From Williamsia sp. CHRR-6 (GTDB lineage: Bacteria > Actinomycetota > Actinomycetes > Mycobacteriales > Mycobacteriaceae): a DNA stretch of 64,000 nucleotides. This document shows positions 27,612 to 37,779 of the stretch, piece after piece. The stretch lies in NCBI RefSeq assembly GCF_018474015.1, contig NZ_JAHCSG010000001.1:620001-684000 (forward strand). Reading direction: 5' to 3'. Below the pieces are notes generated by a model, which was given only the letters and a program-made list of their open reading frames with translations, had not been told where the DNA came from and ran no database searches. A program made the translations under genes and the position numbers. Each line of letters starts with the position of its first letter. Position 1 is the stretch's first letter.

Positions 27612-27896
27612 GTGTCACGCTCGTCCATGATTCACCGGTCCACCATCGCGCTCGGCGCACTGATCCTGGCGATGTCGGGAACGCTCCTGGGCACCGCGAC
27701 TGCCGACGCTGCCAAGGCGCGAAACTGCGCCGCACTGAACAAGACCTATCCACATGGGGTCGGGCAGCCGGGCGCGCGCGACAAGGTGGCCGCAGGCAAA
27801 CGACCGGTCACCACCTTTCGCGTCAACCGCGCGGCCTATCTGGAGAACCGAGGCCTCGACCGCGACCGTGACGGCATCGCCTGCGAGAAGAAGTGA
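27612..27896 (+). CDS. Small secreted excalibur calcium-binding protein
   Basis: 94 residues from the GTG at 27612, chosen for AAAGG just upstream; an ATG at 27627 is possible. A signal peptide (STIALGALILAMSGTLLGTA) is followed by one excalibur domain ending DRDRDGIACEKK, whose DxDxDGxxCE loop is the calcium-binding signature. The conserved Cys near NCAAL pairs with the one in ACE. Such proteins are exported; the role is unknown. Confidence 0.88.
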   Translation: MSRSSMIHRSTIALGALILAMSGTLLGTATADAAKARNCAALNKTYPHGVGQPGARDKVAAGKRPVTTFRVNRAAYLENRGLDRDRDGIACEKK

Positions 27897-28022
27897 GGCC
27901 TGCGACCAAGGTCTGAACTGTTCGACCGGTAGCGGTATCGAGCCCTGTCGGATCAGACTTTCTGCAACACTGGGTTGTGTGATCAGCGACATCGTGGCAC
28001 CGACACCTCACCGAGTTCGGAG

Positions 28023-29414
28023 ATGACCGAGCTGGCCCAGGGCGAGAACCGGCCGTTGCCCGCGCCCAGCGCCGCGGTCACCGTCACCTGTCGCGCGGCG
28101 GTCGACGTCTCGGCGTTGCTCCTCGCCGCACACGGCAAGGTACGCACCGACCGCGACCTCATCTTCTTCAACAACCCGGTGGGCCCCGGAGTGTCCTACC
28201 TACACGGGGCAGGTGGGCCCGACCGCGTCACCATCGACGTGACGGCACTGCCTCCCGACGTCACCAGCGTGGTGGTGACCGCCAGCCTCGACGGATCTGG
28301 TCCGTCGACCTTCGGCGCGGTGGGCGGCGCACTGGCCACGGTCGCGGCCGGAAATGAATCGCTCACCTTCGAGATGACCGGCCTGACCACCGAGACCGCA
28401 CTGGTCTGTGTCGAGGTCTATCGCCGCAACGACGCCTGGAAGGTCCGCGCGGTCGGGCAGGGTTACGCCAGCGGATTGGCAGGCATCGCAACCGATTACG
28501 GCATCGATGTCGACGACGAGCCGGCGCCGGCACCCCCGCCCCCGATTCAGGCCCCACCCACCCAGGTTCGGCCAACCTCCGCACCGCCGATGCCCCCACC
28601 TGCGGCTTATACGCCGCCGACTACGCCTCCGCCGGCCACACCTGTTGTCCCCCAATACAATCCGGGAGCCCATGCCATGCAAAGCGAACTGTTCGCCCCT
28701 GCCTTCGCCGAGACGACAGGCGCAGGCATCCAAAAGCAGGGCTCGAAGATGGCCAAGGTCGCGCTCAACGGCGAGATCATGGCGCGGTCGGGTTCGATGG
28801 TCGCCTACCAGGGCAACATGCGGTTCGAGGCCCTCGGTTCGGGCGGCATCGGCAACATGATCCGTCAGAAACTCAGCGGCGAAGGTGTACCGCTGATGAA
28901 GGTGAGCGGCCAGGGTGATCTCTTCCTGGCCAACGCCGCCTCAGATGTCCACCTGATCGACCTCGACGGCAGCGACGGTCTGACCATCAACGGCGCCAAC
29001 GTGCTGGCGTTCGAGACCGGGCTGAGCTACAAGATCGAGATGGTCCGTGGCGCAGGCGCGTTGAGCAGCGCCGGTTTGTTCAACTGTGTGTTCACCGGGC
29101 GGGGTCGCATCGCCATCACCACCGAGGGCACCCCGGTGGTGCTCACCGTCGACCAGCCGACCTACGCCGACCCCCAGGCGGCGGTGGCGTGGTCATCGAG
29201 CCTACGAACCGGTGTGCAACAGAATGATTCGTTCAACCTGGGCACCCTGATGGGTCGAAGCACCGGCGAACGCTTCACCCTGTCGTTCTCCGGCCAGGGG
29301 TTCGTCATCGTGCAGCCCTCCGAGCAACCGCCGGGCGGGTTCATCGGCGGCACCGGCGGTGGACAACAGTCCGGCGTCGGCGGGGCGTTGGGCGGGCTGC
29401 TCGGCGGGCGCTGA
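28023..29414 (+). CDS. TerD-AIM24 fusion protein
   Basis: 463 residues from the ATG at 28023 (MTELAQGENRPLP is the usual TerD-type start). Residues about 1-165 are TerD-like: VDVSALLLAAHGKVRTDRDL, IFFNNP, then VTIDVTALPPDV. The aspartate-rich calcium loop of classical TerD is poorly conserved here. Residues about 170-225 are a Pro/Thr-rich linker. Residues about 230-463 match the AIM24/TRAP-like beta domain (LNGEIMARSGSMVAYQGNM, LSGEGVPLMKVSGQGDLFLA) with a Gly-rich tail. No signal peptide. Fusions of this kind occur in actinobacteria; the link to tellurite or stress resistance is only by family. Confidence 0.85.
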   Translation: MTELAQGENRPLPAPSAAVTVTCRAAVDVSALLLAAHGKVRTDRDLIFFNNPVGPGVSYLHGAGGPDRVTIDVTALPPDVTSVVVTASLDGSGPSTFGAVGGALATVAAGNESLTFEMTGLTTETALVCVEVYRRNDAWKVRAVGQGYASGLAGIATDYGIDVDDEPAPAPPPPIQAPPTQVRPTSAPPMPPPAAYTPPTTPPPATPVVPQYNPGAHAMQSELFAPAFAETTGAGIQKQGSKMAKVALNGEIMARSGSMVAYQGNMRFEALGSGGIGNMIRQKLSGEGVPLMKVSGQGDLFLANAASDVHLIDLDGSDGLTINGANVLAFETGLSYKIEMVRGAGALSSAGLFNCVFTGRGRIAITTEGTPVVLTVDQPTYADPQAAVAWSSSLRTGVQQNDSFNLGTLMGRSTGERFTLSFSGQGFVIVQPSEQPPGGFIGGTGGGQQSGVGGALGGLLGGR

Positions 29415-29904
29415 CGCCTCGCCGCCCGCCCCACCCGACGGGCCCAGGCACCACTGAGCACCCACACCCGTCGACGGCGGCCGCCGGCGGTCAGACCACG
29501 GGCACCCAGCAGCCCAGGAACCAGAAACCCCACCCCTGGTGAGCTGCGTCGTAGACCGGCGTCACCGTGTGCCGTGGAAGTCGAACGGTCTGCGATCCGG
29601 CCGATCGACCGAGGCCGGGAACGACGTCGGCTTCTGCGTCGCTCTGGGCTGAAGGTGTGGTTACGGCTTCTGGGTCGAAGAGCTGCCGTGCCTGACAGCG
29701 CCACCGTGGGCGCCGGCGGCGGTGTCCGCCGCGATCCACACCGGACCGGGTGCATCGCGACTGACCGCCACGCTAGAGACGCTGGTTGCGAGAACACTGT
29801 GCGCCGCACTGGGAAAATCCTGTGCACCAACGATTCCCGGCATCTGGCACCGCCCACGACATAAGAGCGGGACCAGGTGGGAGCCGCGCGGATAGAATCG
29901 AGGG
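29415..29904. other. Intergenic region upstream of cinA
   Basis: 490 bp. A short minus-strand frame (29491-29739) ends in aromatic residues (GWGFWFLGCWVPVV), but it lacks a ribosome-binding site and convincing composition, so I do not call it. The only regulatory signal seen is the -10 before cinA. Confidence 0.5.
29893..29898 (+). promoter_or_regulatory. Candidate -10 of a leaderless cinA transcript
   Basis: TAGAAT ends 6 nt before the GTG at 29905, which would put transcription start at the start codon. GAGGG also lies between them and could act as a weak ribosome-binding site if transcription starts earlier. Confidence 0.45.
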
Positions 29905-31203
29905 GTGAACATCGCAGAGCAGTCGGTGGGGACACCGATGACCGTGCGCGCAGGGATCGTGGTGACGGGAACCGAGGTGTTGTCCGGCCGCGTCGCCGAC
30001 AAGAACGGCCCATATCTCGCCGAGGCACTGCTCGGCCTCGGCGTCGAGTTGGCCCACATCACCATCTGCGGCGATCGCCCCGCCGATCTGCTGGCTCAGA
30101 TGAGGTTCCTCGCCGACGACGGTGTCGACCTCATCATCACCACCGGTGGCCTCGGGCCCACCGCCGACGATCTCACCGTGCAGATGGTCGCCGAGTTCAC
30201 CGGCCGCCCGCTGCTCCTCGACGCCGAACTCGAGGTCCACATCACCGCCATCGTCGATCGGTGGCTGGCCGCGCGCGGTCAGACCTCCACACCGGACTCC
30301 GTACGTGCGGCCACCCGCAAACAGGCCATGGTCCCTCAAGGTGCGCGCTGGGTGCCCCCAACCGGCACCGCACCGGGTGTGGTGGTGCCGGGCACGCCCG
30401 CGGTCGTGGTGCTCCCGGGGCCACCGCGAGAACTGCAGGCAATGTGGCCGGCCGCGATAACCACACCCGAACTCTCGCAATTGCTCTCCGGTGCAAACGA
30501 TTTTGAGCAGGCCACCATTCGTGCCTTCGGACTTGCCGAGTCGGAACTGGCCGAGAGTCTGCGCATCGCCGAGCAGACCATCCCCGGCTACGCCGACCTG
30601 GAGGTGACCACGTGCCTGCGACGTTCGGAGGTGGAGATGGTCACCCGGTTCACCCCCACCACCGCCGACACCTATGCCGCCGTGCTGGAGTTGTTGCTCG
30701 CACGCCATGCCGCGCAGATCTTCTCCACCGACGGCACCACCATCGATCAGCAGATCGCCGATCTGCTGCAGGGCCGCACCATCGCCACCGCCGAATCATG
30801 CACGGGTGGGATGATCGCCGCCCGGCTCACCGATCTCGCCGGTTCGTCGGCGTATGTGCTCGGCGGAGTGGTCTCGTATGCCGATGAGGCCAAGACCGAG
30901 GTGCTCGGCGTCGATGCGACATTGATCGCCGAACACGGGGCGGTCAGTGAACCGGTGGCCGCCGCGATGGCGCGCGGGGCCCTGGCCCGCCTGGGTGCCG
31001 ACACCGCGGTGTCCACGAGCGGTATCGCCGGACCAGGCGGTGGGAGCGCCGAGAAACCGGTCGGCACGGTCTGCTTTGGAATCGCGCTGGCGGGGCGTCC
31101 GGTGGTCACCCACACTCTGCGCCTGCCTGGGGACCGCGCAGATGTGCGTGAGCGGGCCACCAGCATCGCACTGCACCTACTGCGCCGCGAACTGCAGAGG
31201 TAG
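29905..31203 (+). CDS. cinA: CinA-family competence/damage-inducible protein
   Basis: 432 residues. The N-terminal MoCF-biosynthesis-like domain covers about 12-180 ([36 protein letters not shown]). The C-terminal CinA amidohydrolase domain covers about 270-430 ([39 protein letters not shown]). Known members have ADP-ribose pyrophosphatase and/or NMN deamidase activity in pyridine-nucleotide recycling. Full length. It stands alone between the TerD fusion and the small secreted genes. Confidence 0.95.
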   Translation: MNIAEQSVGTPMTVRAGIVVTGTEVLSGRVADKNGPYLAEALLGLGVELAHITICGDRPADLLAQMRFLADDGVDLIITTGGLGPTADDLTVQMVAEFTGRPLLLDAELEVHITAIVDRWLAARGQTSTPDSVRAATRKQAMVPQGARWVPPTGTAPGVVVPGTPAVVVLPGPPRELQAMWPAAITTPELSQLLSGANDFEQATIRAFGLAESELAESLRIAEQTIPGYADLEVTTCLRRSEVEMVTRFTPTTADTYAAVLELLLARHAAQIFSTDGTTIDQQIADLLQGRTIATAESCTGGMIAARLTDLAGSSAYVLGGVVSYADEAKTEVLGVDATLIAEHGAVSEPVAAAMARGALARLGADTAVSTSGIAGPGGGSAEKPVGTVCFGIALAGRPVVTHTLRLPGDRADVRERATSIALHLLRRELQR

Positions 31204-31550
31204 TAGAGGTCGCGCCGGTCGCTGCGCAGTTCTGTGCTGGATCGGCGCCCGCGCACGCTCTGGTACTCACGCACGGCCCGGCACGCCGAAACGTGTCGTG
31301 TCGTGTCGTGTCGTGGCAAGAGGTGTTCGATCCGGACATCCACTGTCGACGCGGTCGAGGCCGGTTCCAGGTGAACCAGGTCACAGAATCATCGCGGCGA
31401 GATGAACGGCAGGCGTTCGCTGCGTCGGTCGGGCGGCGAAGTCGTCGAATGTCGGATTTGTACCTAATTGAGCTTGTGTGAGTGCTTCCGGAGTGCGAGA
31501 GTCTCTCGTGAAGGCAATCGCCTCTCATCCCGTAAAGCAAAGGCTCCCAA
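31204..31550. other. Intergenic region with pentanucleotide repeat
   Basis: 347 bp between cinA and the first small secreted gene. It contains (CGTGT)4 at 31292-31315. From about 31380 it is similar to the sequence upstream of the second small secreted gene. No further gene is supported. Confidence 0.5.
31292..31315. repeat. Pentanucleotide tandem repeat (CGTGT)n
   Basis: Four perfect CGTGT units plus a partial fifth, about 235 bp upstream of the first small secreted gene. Not in a recognised gene. Confidence 0.85.
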
Positions 31551-31922
31551 ATGTTTTCACGATCCATCGCAGCAGCTTCCACCCTCGCCATCGCAGCCGT
31601 CATCGGTGGAACGGTGTCCGCGCAAGCCGGAACCGCCTCTGCTGCAGAGGGTTTCACCCTTCTCTGCTTTCAGAAGCAAGGAAACAACGTCGAGCGCTAC
31701 ACCTACACCGGACAGCTTGACCGTCTCGCCGGCGGCGCACTCCAGGTCAACGGAGCCGATCTCCGTTCGGACATCTGGGATGGGAACTCGAACTACGGCC
31801 CGTCGACCTTCCGCGGTCATGTCGCCAGTCTCCACATCGCCCAGGGCGACGCCAACGCGTCGTGCTACTACCTGAACCAGGCACTGCGGGTCAGCGACTA
31901 CCGCTACGGCTACTGGGTCTGA
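31551..31922 (+). CDS. Small secreted protein of unknown family, copy A
   Basis: 123 residues. Signal peptide 1-32 with an AxA-type end (QAGTASAA). The mature part of about 91 residues has LLCFQKQGNNVERYTYTGQ, LRSDIWDG, YGP-TFRG, and HIAQGDANASC, ending VSDYRYGYWV. The only two cysteines are far apart and could form one disulfide. It is rich in aromatic residues like a beta-sheet exoprotein. About 87 of 123 residues equal copy B by my count. I recognise no family. It has its own terminator. Confidence 0.8.
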   Translation: MFSRSIAAASTLAIAAVIGGTVSAQAGTASAAEGFTLLCFQKQGNNVERYTYTGQLDRLAGGALQVNGADLRSDIWDGNSNYGPSTFRGHVASLHIAQGDANASCYYLNQALRVSDYRYGYWV

Positions 31923-32925
31923 TCGTTCACCATCTGATGAATAGGGCTCGGCGCGAGGATGATTGATCCCGCTCGCGCCGAGCGGGGCGCATCACCGATT
32001 GGCTGCGCCCCATCGCGCGGCCTGTGGACCAGGCGCGAACGACAGGTCGATCGCTTGCCAATTCATTTCGTGCGCAACGGATCGGATCAGGCTGTGCGCT
32101 TCGATGACAAGCGGATCGGTACCGGTCATGTGGGCCACCGAGACGAAAGCGCCTGCGCCCGAACATGATGCAGCATACGGCGGGAGTGCCGACCGCCGTC
32201 CAGCAGTAAGCCTCGGCCGAAATCAATCACGACAGCTCGGGCCCTCGAGCCACGCACGCCCGGCCCACATGGGTGATTAGATGCTCGATTCCAAATCGCT
32301 AATTCGACTACAGGACAGTAGTATTCACCCGCAACTCAACTAGATCGGCTTGGCCGCAGACTGTTCCGAAATACGTGGTGTACCCAGCCAGGCGCAGACA
32401 CTCTCGGCCCCCCACCTCCTGCGAAGTGCACCTAGCGGGAGGGCGATGTCGACACCGCGCTGGAGCCTCCTTCACCCCGCGCACCCCGAGACCGCCCAAC
32501 TGGGTGCGGTTGTTCGCGTCGTCCTGCATCGACGACGTCTCATCAGGCGCGCCGTCGGCATCACGGTGCGCCTGTCCGACGGCATGCTGTAGAGCAGGGT
32601 GTGGCCAGTTCTGTCGCCTCCGAGCTGTGCCGGATGTGTCGCGTCCTCGAGTCGTGGCTCGACGTCGAGCTGCGAAGCGCAGCCTCGCAGGTCGCGGAGC
32701 AGGTGTCGGATTCCGACATTCTGCGCCACACGGCCCAGGCCTCGGGGCCGCAGATCACGGAACCGACGGGGCTAGGTGAACAACAGGTATCAGCTGCGTC
32801 GGTCGGGTCGCGATGCCTCGCAAAAGCCTCTTTGTGCCCAAATCGGGGTTGTGCCACTGCTTACCGAGTGCGACAGTTGCCCCGGAGGCAGACGCCTTCC
32901 AGAACCGTAAAGTAAAGGGCCTTTT
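31923..32925. other. Intergenic region between the two small secreted genes
   Basis: About 1 kb without a gene I can support. It begins with the copy A terminator (31946-31983) and ends with the leader of copy B, similar to that of copy A from about 32755. Short frames in between look random and lack ribosome-binding sites. Confidence 0.55.
31946..31983 (+). terminator. Terminator of small secreted gene A
   Basis: Arms GCTCGGCGCGAG / CTCGCGCCGAGC (12 bp, perfect) with a 14-nt loop, 23 nt past the stop. The same arms follow copy B. Confidence 0.75.
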
Positions 32926-33297
32926 ATGTTTTCACGATCCATCTCAGCAGTGACTACGCTTGCCGTCGCGGCCGCCATCGGTGCAGCGGTGACCGCGCAA
33001 GCAGGAACCGCAAGCGCTGCACCGAGTTTCCGACTTCTCTGCTTCCAGAAGCAAGGCAACAACGTCGAGCGCTACACCTATACGGGACAGCGCGAGCATC
33101 TGCCCACCGGTGCCTACGTGCTCAGCAACGTGGAACTGCGATCGGACATCTGGGACGGGTACTCGAAGTACGGACCGGCAACCTTCCGTGGCCGGGTGGA
33201 CAACATCCACATCGCACAGGGCGACGCCAACGCAAGCTGCCACTTCCTGAACCGGGCGCTGGGGGTCAGTGACTACCGCTTCGGGTACTTTGTCTGA
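32926..33297 (+). CDS. Small secreted protein of unknown family, copy B
   Basis: 123 residues, aligns without gaps to copy A. Signal peptide 1-32 (ISAVTTLAVAAAIGAAVTAQ then AGTASAA). The core LLCFQKQGNNVERYTYTGQ is identical to copy A, as are LRSDIWDG and HIAQGDANASC. Variation is concentrated at about residues 56-70. AAAGGG lies 8-10 nt before the ATG. Conservation of both cysteines and the aromatic end suggests both copies are functional. Confidence 0.8.
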   Translation: MFSRSISAVTTLAVAAAIGAAVTAQAGTASAAPSFRLLCFQKQGNNVERYTYTGQREHLPTGAYVLSNVELRSDIWDGYSKYGPATFRGRVDNIHIAQGDANASCHFLNRALGVSDYRFGYFV

Positions 33298-33319
33298 TCG
33301 TCCACACCTGATGGACAGG

Positions 33320-33355
33320 GCTCGGCGCGAGACGCAGCGAAGGCTCGCGCCGAGC
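33320..33355 (+). terminator. Terminator of small secreted gene B
   Basis: The same 12-bp arms as after copy A (GCTCGGCGCGAG / CTCGCGCCGAGC) with a 12-nt loop, 22 nt past the stop. Confidence 0.75.
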
Positions 33356-33394
33356 GGAGCGCATCACCATGCTTCTGCGTCACATCGCGCCGGC

Positions 33395-34233
33395 TCATAG
33401 ACCGGCCGCGATGTGATGGTAGACAGCGTTCCACTTCAATTCCCGGGCAAACGATTTCGTCGTGGTGTCCCCGTCGATGTCGAGCAGCTCGGTGCGGGTC
33501 ATGGTGGCGAAGTGATCGAGCGTGCGGGCGTCGACCGCGGTGCTGAGCACCGTGTGATGCGGCCCGCCGGCCATCAGCCAGGCCTCGGTCGAGGTCGACC
33601 ACGACGGCTCGGGCTCCCATACCGCACACGCCACCGGCAACTCGGGGATCGGCGCGTTCGGGCCGACCACCCGGATCCGGTTGGCCACCAACCGGTTCGG
33701 ATCATCGGCGCCGACTGCCGCCCGTACCCAGGAACCCACGGCGGTCGCGGTCCGCGGATCGTCGAGGCGACCGGCCACCGTGGCCGTGGCACCGACAGCC
33801 GGGTCTGGATGTAGCCGAACTCGCGATCACCGTGCGCGGCCTGGTTGAGGTTCATGACGTCCATGTCGATGCTGTCCCAGGGGATCTGCGCTCCCACCTG
33901 GGTGTGCAGGTGCAGCAACGGCTTTCGCAGCAGGTTCAGACCACGGATCCACATCTTGGCCGACGAGAAGGTGTGCATCCACGCCACCACGCCCACGCAC
34001 TGGGTGGTGGTGTCGGCCTAGGACAGCACGATGGAGATGGCGTCGGCGACGGTGACCACCGGCATCCACCGCACCCGCACCGGCACTTCGGATGCAGCAT
34101 CGAGTTTGCCGACCAGACAACGTGATTGATCGGCCACCTGATCGAGGATCTCGGGACCGTAAAGTCCCTGGCTTGCAGTGATGAATCAGATCTCCCTCTC
34201 GGCGAACGCCGTCGGGGCCACACTGCCGGCCAT
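33395..34233 (-). pseudogene. araA: Decayed L-arabinose isomerase gene
   Basis: Minus-strand remnants are clearly AraA: start MAGSVAPTAFAEREI, then [20 protein letters not shown], then [19 protein letters not shown] and [20 protein letters not shown]. The C-terminal [28 protein letters not shown] and [10 protein letters not shown] are also present. Lesions: TGA at 34188-34186 where a Trp codon is expected; TAG at 34020-34018; a frameshift near 33800; and an in-frame loss of roughly 250 central residues between SWVRAAVG and NRIRVVG. An intact enzyme is about 500 residues. GGAAGG precedes the old ATG at 34233. Confidence 0.88.
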
Positions 34234-34235
34234 GT

Positions 34236-34360
34236 CAGCCTTCCTGTCCGCCAGCGGCGACCCGCTGACCGTAGACGCTCTGATAGCGGTCATTCAGCGC
34301 CGTGAAGTCGGCGGGATCGTGAGTGCCGACGTAGCGCAGCACAGGGCACGCGTCCGGCGA
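34236..34360 (-). pseudogene. Remnant of an upstream arabinose gene (probably araD C-terminus)
   Basis: The minus frame ending just before the araA start reads FTALNDRYQSVYGQ near its end. This resembles the RYQNVYGQ end of actinobacterial L-ribulose-5-phosphate 4-epimerases, and araD commonly precedes araA. Nothing recognisable remains further upstream. The C-terminus of ribulokinase is an alternative. Confidence 0.35.
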
Positions 34361-34564
34361 AAAACCGATACAGGTCTCAGATTCTGTCGGTCATGACGGA
34401 ACCGATGCCAACAGCACCGATTGTTAGCATCAACATCGCGGCCGCCGATGCCATCGGCAGGAACTCGACCGATCACATGGGCTGATCGTCGTCGAAAAAC
34501 GCCCCCGCCGCGTCGCCCGCACACACGTACGATCCATCTGGTCGCCCTGTGGTAGAAGGATCCC

Positions 34565-35155
34565 ATGAGCACACCGACAGGGCCGGGATCGAACGATCCG
34601 AACATCTCCCTCAGCAAGCCCGGCCCGCCGATCCCCGGGTCACCACCCGCCTACCCTCCACCGGCGCAGGATCCGTACGTCGAGAACCGGTACGGGTCCA
34701 ACCCGTACGACCAGACAACGTACGGCCAGCAACCCTTCGGCGCACCCTCCGCCAGCCAACCCGATTACGGTCAACCCGGCTACGCCCAACCCGCTTACGG
34801 CGCACCCCAATACGGGCAGCCTGTCTATGGACAGGCGCAGCCCTTCGGTACGCCCGGATACGGACCGGCAGCATTCGGGCCACCCCCGAACAACACTCTC
34901 GCATTGGTGTCGCTGGTCCTGGGCATCCTGTCGTTCCCGATGATGCTGGCCTGCTACCTGGGGTTGCCGCTGGCGATCGGGGCGATCGTGTGCGGGTTCA
35001 TCGGCCGCAGCCAGATCAACGCTGAACCCAACCGCTACCGCGGATCCGGAATGGCGCTGGCCGGAATCATCTGCGGCGCAGTGTGTCTCATCCTGGTCGC
35101 GCTGCTGATCGGACTCATCATCGCGTTCGGTCTGAGCTCACCCACCTACTCCTGA
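34565..35155 (+). CDS. DUF4190-type membrane protein with Pro/Tyr/Gln-rich N-terminus
   Basis: 196 residues. Residues 1-110 are low complexity with recurring YGQP/YGAP units (DYGQPGYAQPAYGAPQYGQP). Two membrane helices follow at about 113-142 and 163-190, with the GFIGRSQI loop and SGMALAGIICGAV typical of DUF4190. The disordered half should face the cytosol or cell wall. Such proteins are abundant in Mycobacteriales and uncharacterised. Convergent with rpsQ and sharing the terminator at 35171-35208. Confidence 0.82.
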   Translation: MSTPTGPGSNDPNISLSKPGPPIPGSPPAYPPPAQDPYVENRYGSNPYDQTTYGQQPFGAPSASQPDYGQPGYAQPAYGAPQYGQPVYGQAQPFGTPGYGPAAFGPPPNNTLALVSLVLGILSFPMMLACYLGLPLAIGAIVCGFIGRSQINAEPNRYRGSGMALAGIICGAVCLILVALLIGLIIAFGLSSPTYS

Positions 35156-35170
35156 CCTGGCCCAACGCCA

Positions 35171-35208
35171 CAACGACCCGCCACCGAGGAATCGGTGGCG
35201 GGTCGTTG
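35171..35208. terminator. Strong bidirectional terminator: end of S10 block and DUF4190 gene
   Basis: Perfect 17-bp arms CAACGACCCGCCACCGA / TCGGTGGCGGGTCGTTG with a 4-nt loop. It is 15 nt past the DUF4190 stop on the plus strand and 18 nt past the rpsQ stop on the minus strand. It ends the S10 transcript before the second accessory segment. Confidence 0.9.
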
Positions 35209-35226
35209 TCGTTGTCGGCGAAAGGC

Positions 35227-35541
35227 TTACTTGGCCTTCTCGAGCACCTCGACCAGACGCCAGCGCTTGGTGGCGCTCAGCGGGCGGGTCTCCATGAGTC
35301 GCACGCGGTCGCCGATGCCGGCGATCTCCTGCTCGTCATGCGCCTTCACCTTGGACGTGGTGCGGATGATCTTGCCGTACAGCGGGTGCTTCACGCGGTC
35401 CTCGAGCTCGACCACGATCGTCTTCTGCATCTTGTCGCTGACCACGTAGCCGACACGCACCTTGCGGCTGCCACGCGGCTTCTCGGTCGGCGGGGTCTTG
35501 GCCGGACCCTTCTTGGTGTCGGTCACCTTGTCTCCACTCAT
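35227..35541 (-). CDS. rpsQ: 30S ribosomal protein S17
   Basis: 104 residues. The S17 core [20 protein letters not shown] begins near residue 28, after a basic N-terminal tail ([20 protein letters not shown]) longer than in E. coli. The end [13 protein letters not shown] is typical. Last gene of the S10 block; overlaps rpmC by 4 nt. Confidence 0.98.
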   Translation of the reverse strand: MSGDKVTDTKKGPAKTPPTEKPRGSRKVRVGYVVSDKMQKTIVVELEDRVKHPLYGKIIRTTSKVKAHDEQEIAGIGDRVRLMETRPLSATKRWRLVEVLEKAK

Positions 35542-35771
35542 GCGTTGTCACCGTCCGGTCCAGCAGCCAGACCCAGCTCGCGCTCCCGCAGCACCGTGTA
35601 GACACGTGCGATCTCGCGCCGGACCAGCCGCAGGCGGCGGTTGTTGTCGAGCTGTCCGGTCGCCATCTGGAAACGCAGGTTGAACAGCTCTTCCTTCGAC
35701 TCCTTCAGACGCTCGAGGAGGGCTTCGTCGGTGAGCTCACGCAGCTCGGCTGCGGCGATTCCGATAGCCAT
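35538..35771 (-). CDS. rpmC: 50S ribosomal protein L29
   Basis: 77 residues: [20 protein letters not shown], then [15 protein letters not shown] and [15 protein letters not shown]. The ATG overlaps the rplP stop by one base (TGATG). Confidence 0.98.
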   Translation of the reverse strand: MAIGIAAAELRELTDEALLERLKESKEELFNLRFQMATGQLDNNRRLRLVRREIARVYTVLRERELGLAAGPDGDNA

Positions 35772-36187
35772 CAGAACTTCTCCTCTCGTGTCACGATGCG
35801 AGTCTTGATGGGCAGCTTGTGCTGTGCGCGGCGCAGGGCCTCGCGAGCGGTGTGCTCATCGGGGTAGCTCATCTCGAACAGCACGCGACCCGGCTTGACC
35901 GGCGCCACCCACCACTCCGGCGAACCCTTACCCGAACCCATGCGGGTCTCGGCAGGCTTCTTGGTCAGCGGACGGTCGGGGAAGATGTTGATCCACACCT
36001 TGCCGCCACGCTTGATGTGCCGGTTGATGGCGATACGCGCGGACTCGATCTGACGGTTGGTGATGTAGGCACTCTCCAGAGCCTGGATGCCGTAATCACC
36101 GAACGTCACCTTGGTGCCGCCACTGGCCTGCCCCTTGAGGCTGGGGTGGTGCTGCTTGCGGTGCTTGACCCGGCGAGGGATCAGCAT
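35771..36187 (-). CDS. rplP: 50S ribosomal protein L16
   Basis: 138 residues, standard length. [58 protein letters not shown]. It helps position tRNA at the A-site side of the peptidyl-transferase region. 3 nt from rpsC. Confidence 0.98.
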   Translation of the reverse strand: MLIPRRVKHRKQHHPSLKGQASGGTKVTFGDYGIQALESAYITNRQIESARIAINRHIKRGGKVWINIFPDRPLTKKPAETRMGSGKGSPEWWVAPVKPGRVLFEMSYPDEHTAREALRRAQHKLPIKTRIVTREEKF

Positions 36188-36190
36188 GGG

Positions 36191-37478
<1,288 letters not shown>

Positions 37479-37482
<4 letters not shown>

Positions 37483-37760
37483 CGCCTCTTCGCCTTCCGG
37501 TCGTCCTTGATGTGGCCCTTGAACGTGCGCGTCGGCGCGAACTCGCCGAGCTTGTGTCCCACCATCGACTCCGAGACGAACACCGGCACGTGCTTGCGCC
37601 CGTCGTGGACGGCGAAGGTGTGGCCGATGAAGTCGGGGATGATGGTCGAACGGCGCGACCAGGTCTTGATGACCTGCTTGGTGCCCTTCTCGTTCTGCAC
37701 GTCCACCTTTTTCAGGAGGTGGTCGTCGACGAACGGGCCCTTCTTGAGACTGCGTGGCAT
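37479..37760 (-). CDS. rpsS: 30S ribosomal protein S19
   Basis: 93 residues, standard length: [56 protein letters not shown]. 19 nt after rplB. Confidence 0.98.
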
Positions 37761-37779
37761 CTGCTAACTCCCTCCTGGG

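Larger units (their letters stand above)
31380..31985 (+). repeat. Duplicated unit A (gene plus flanks)
   Basis: This stretch is similar to about 32755-33357: an upstream part sharing GCTGCGTCGGTCGGG, the gene for the 123-residue secreted protein, and a terminator with identical arms. It is therefore a dispersed duplication of a whole expression unit, not just the coding region. Boundaries are approximate. Confidence 0.7.
32755..33357 (+). repeat. Duplicated unit B (gene plus flanks)
   Basis: Second copy of the unit at 31380-31985, in direct orientation about 1.37 kb away. Upstream, coding and terminator parts are all recognisable. Confidence 0.7.

Noticed and set aside
29491-29739. 82-codon minus-strand frame with an aromatic end (GWGFWFLGCWVPVV)
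   Set aside because: No ribosome-binding site, no signal peptide, composition of the N-terminal part looks random; could be checked by conservation in relatives.
31923-32925. Several 60-130 codon frames between the two small secreted genes
   Set aside because: None has a ribosome-binding site, signal peptide or recognisable motif, and frames on both strands look alike in quality.
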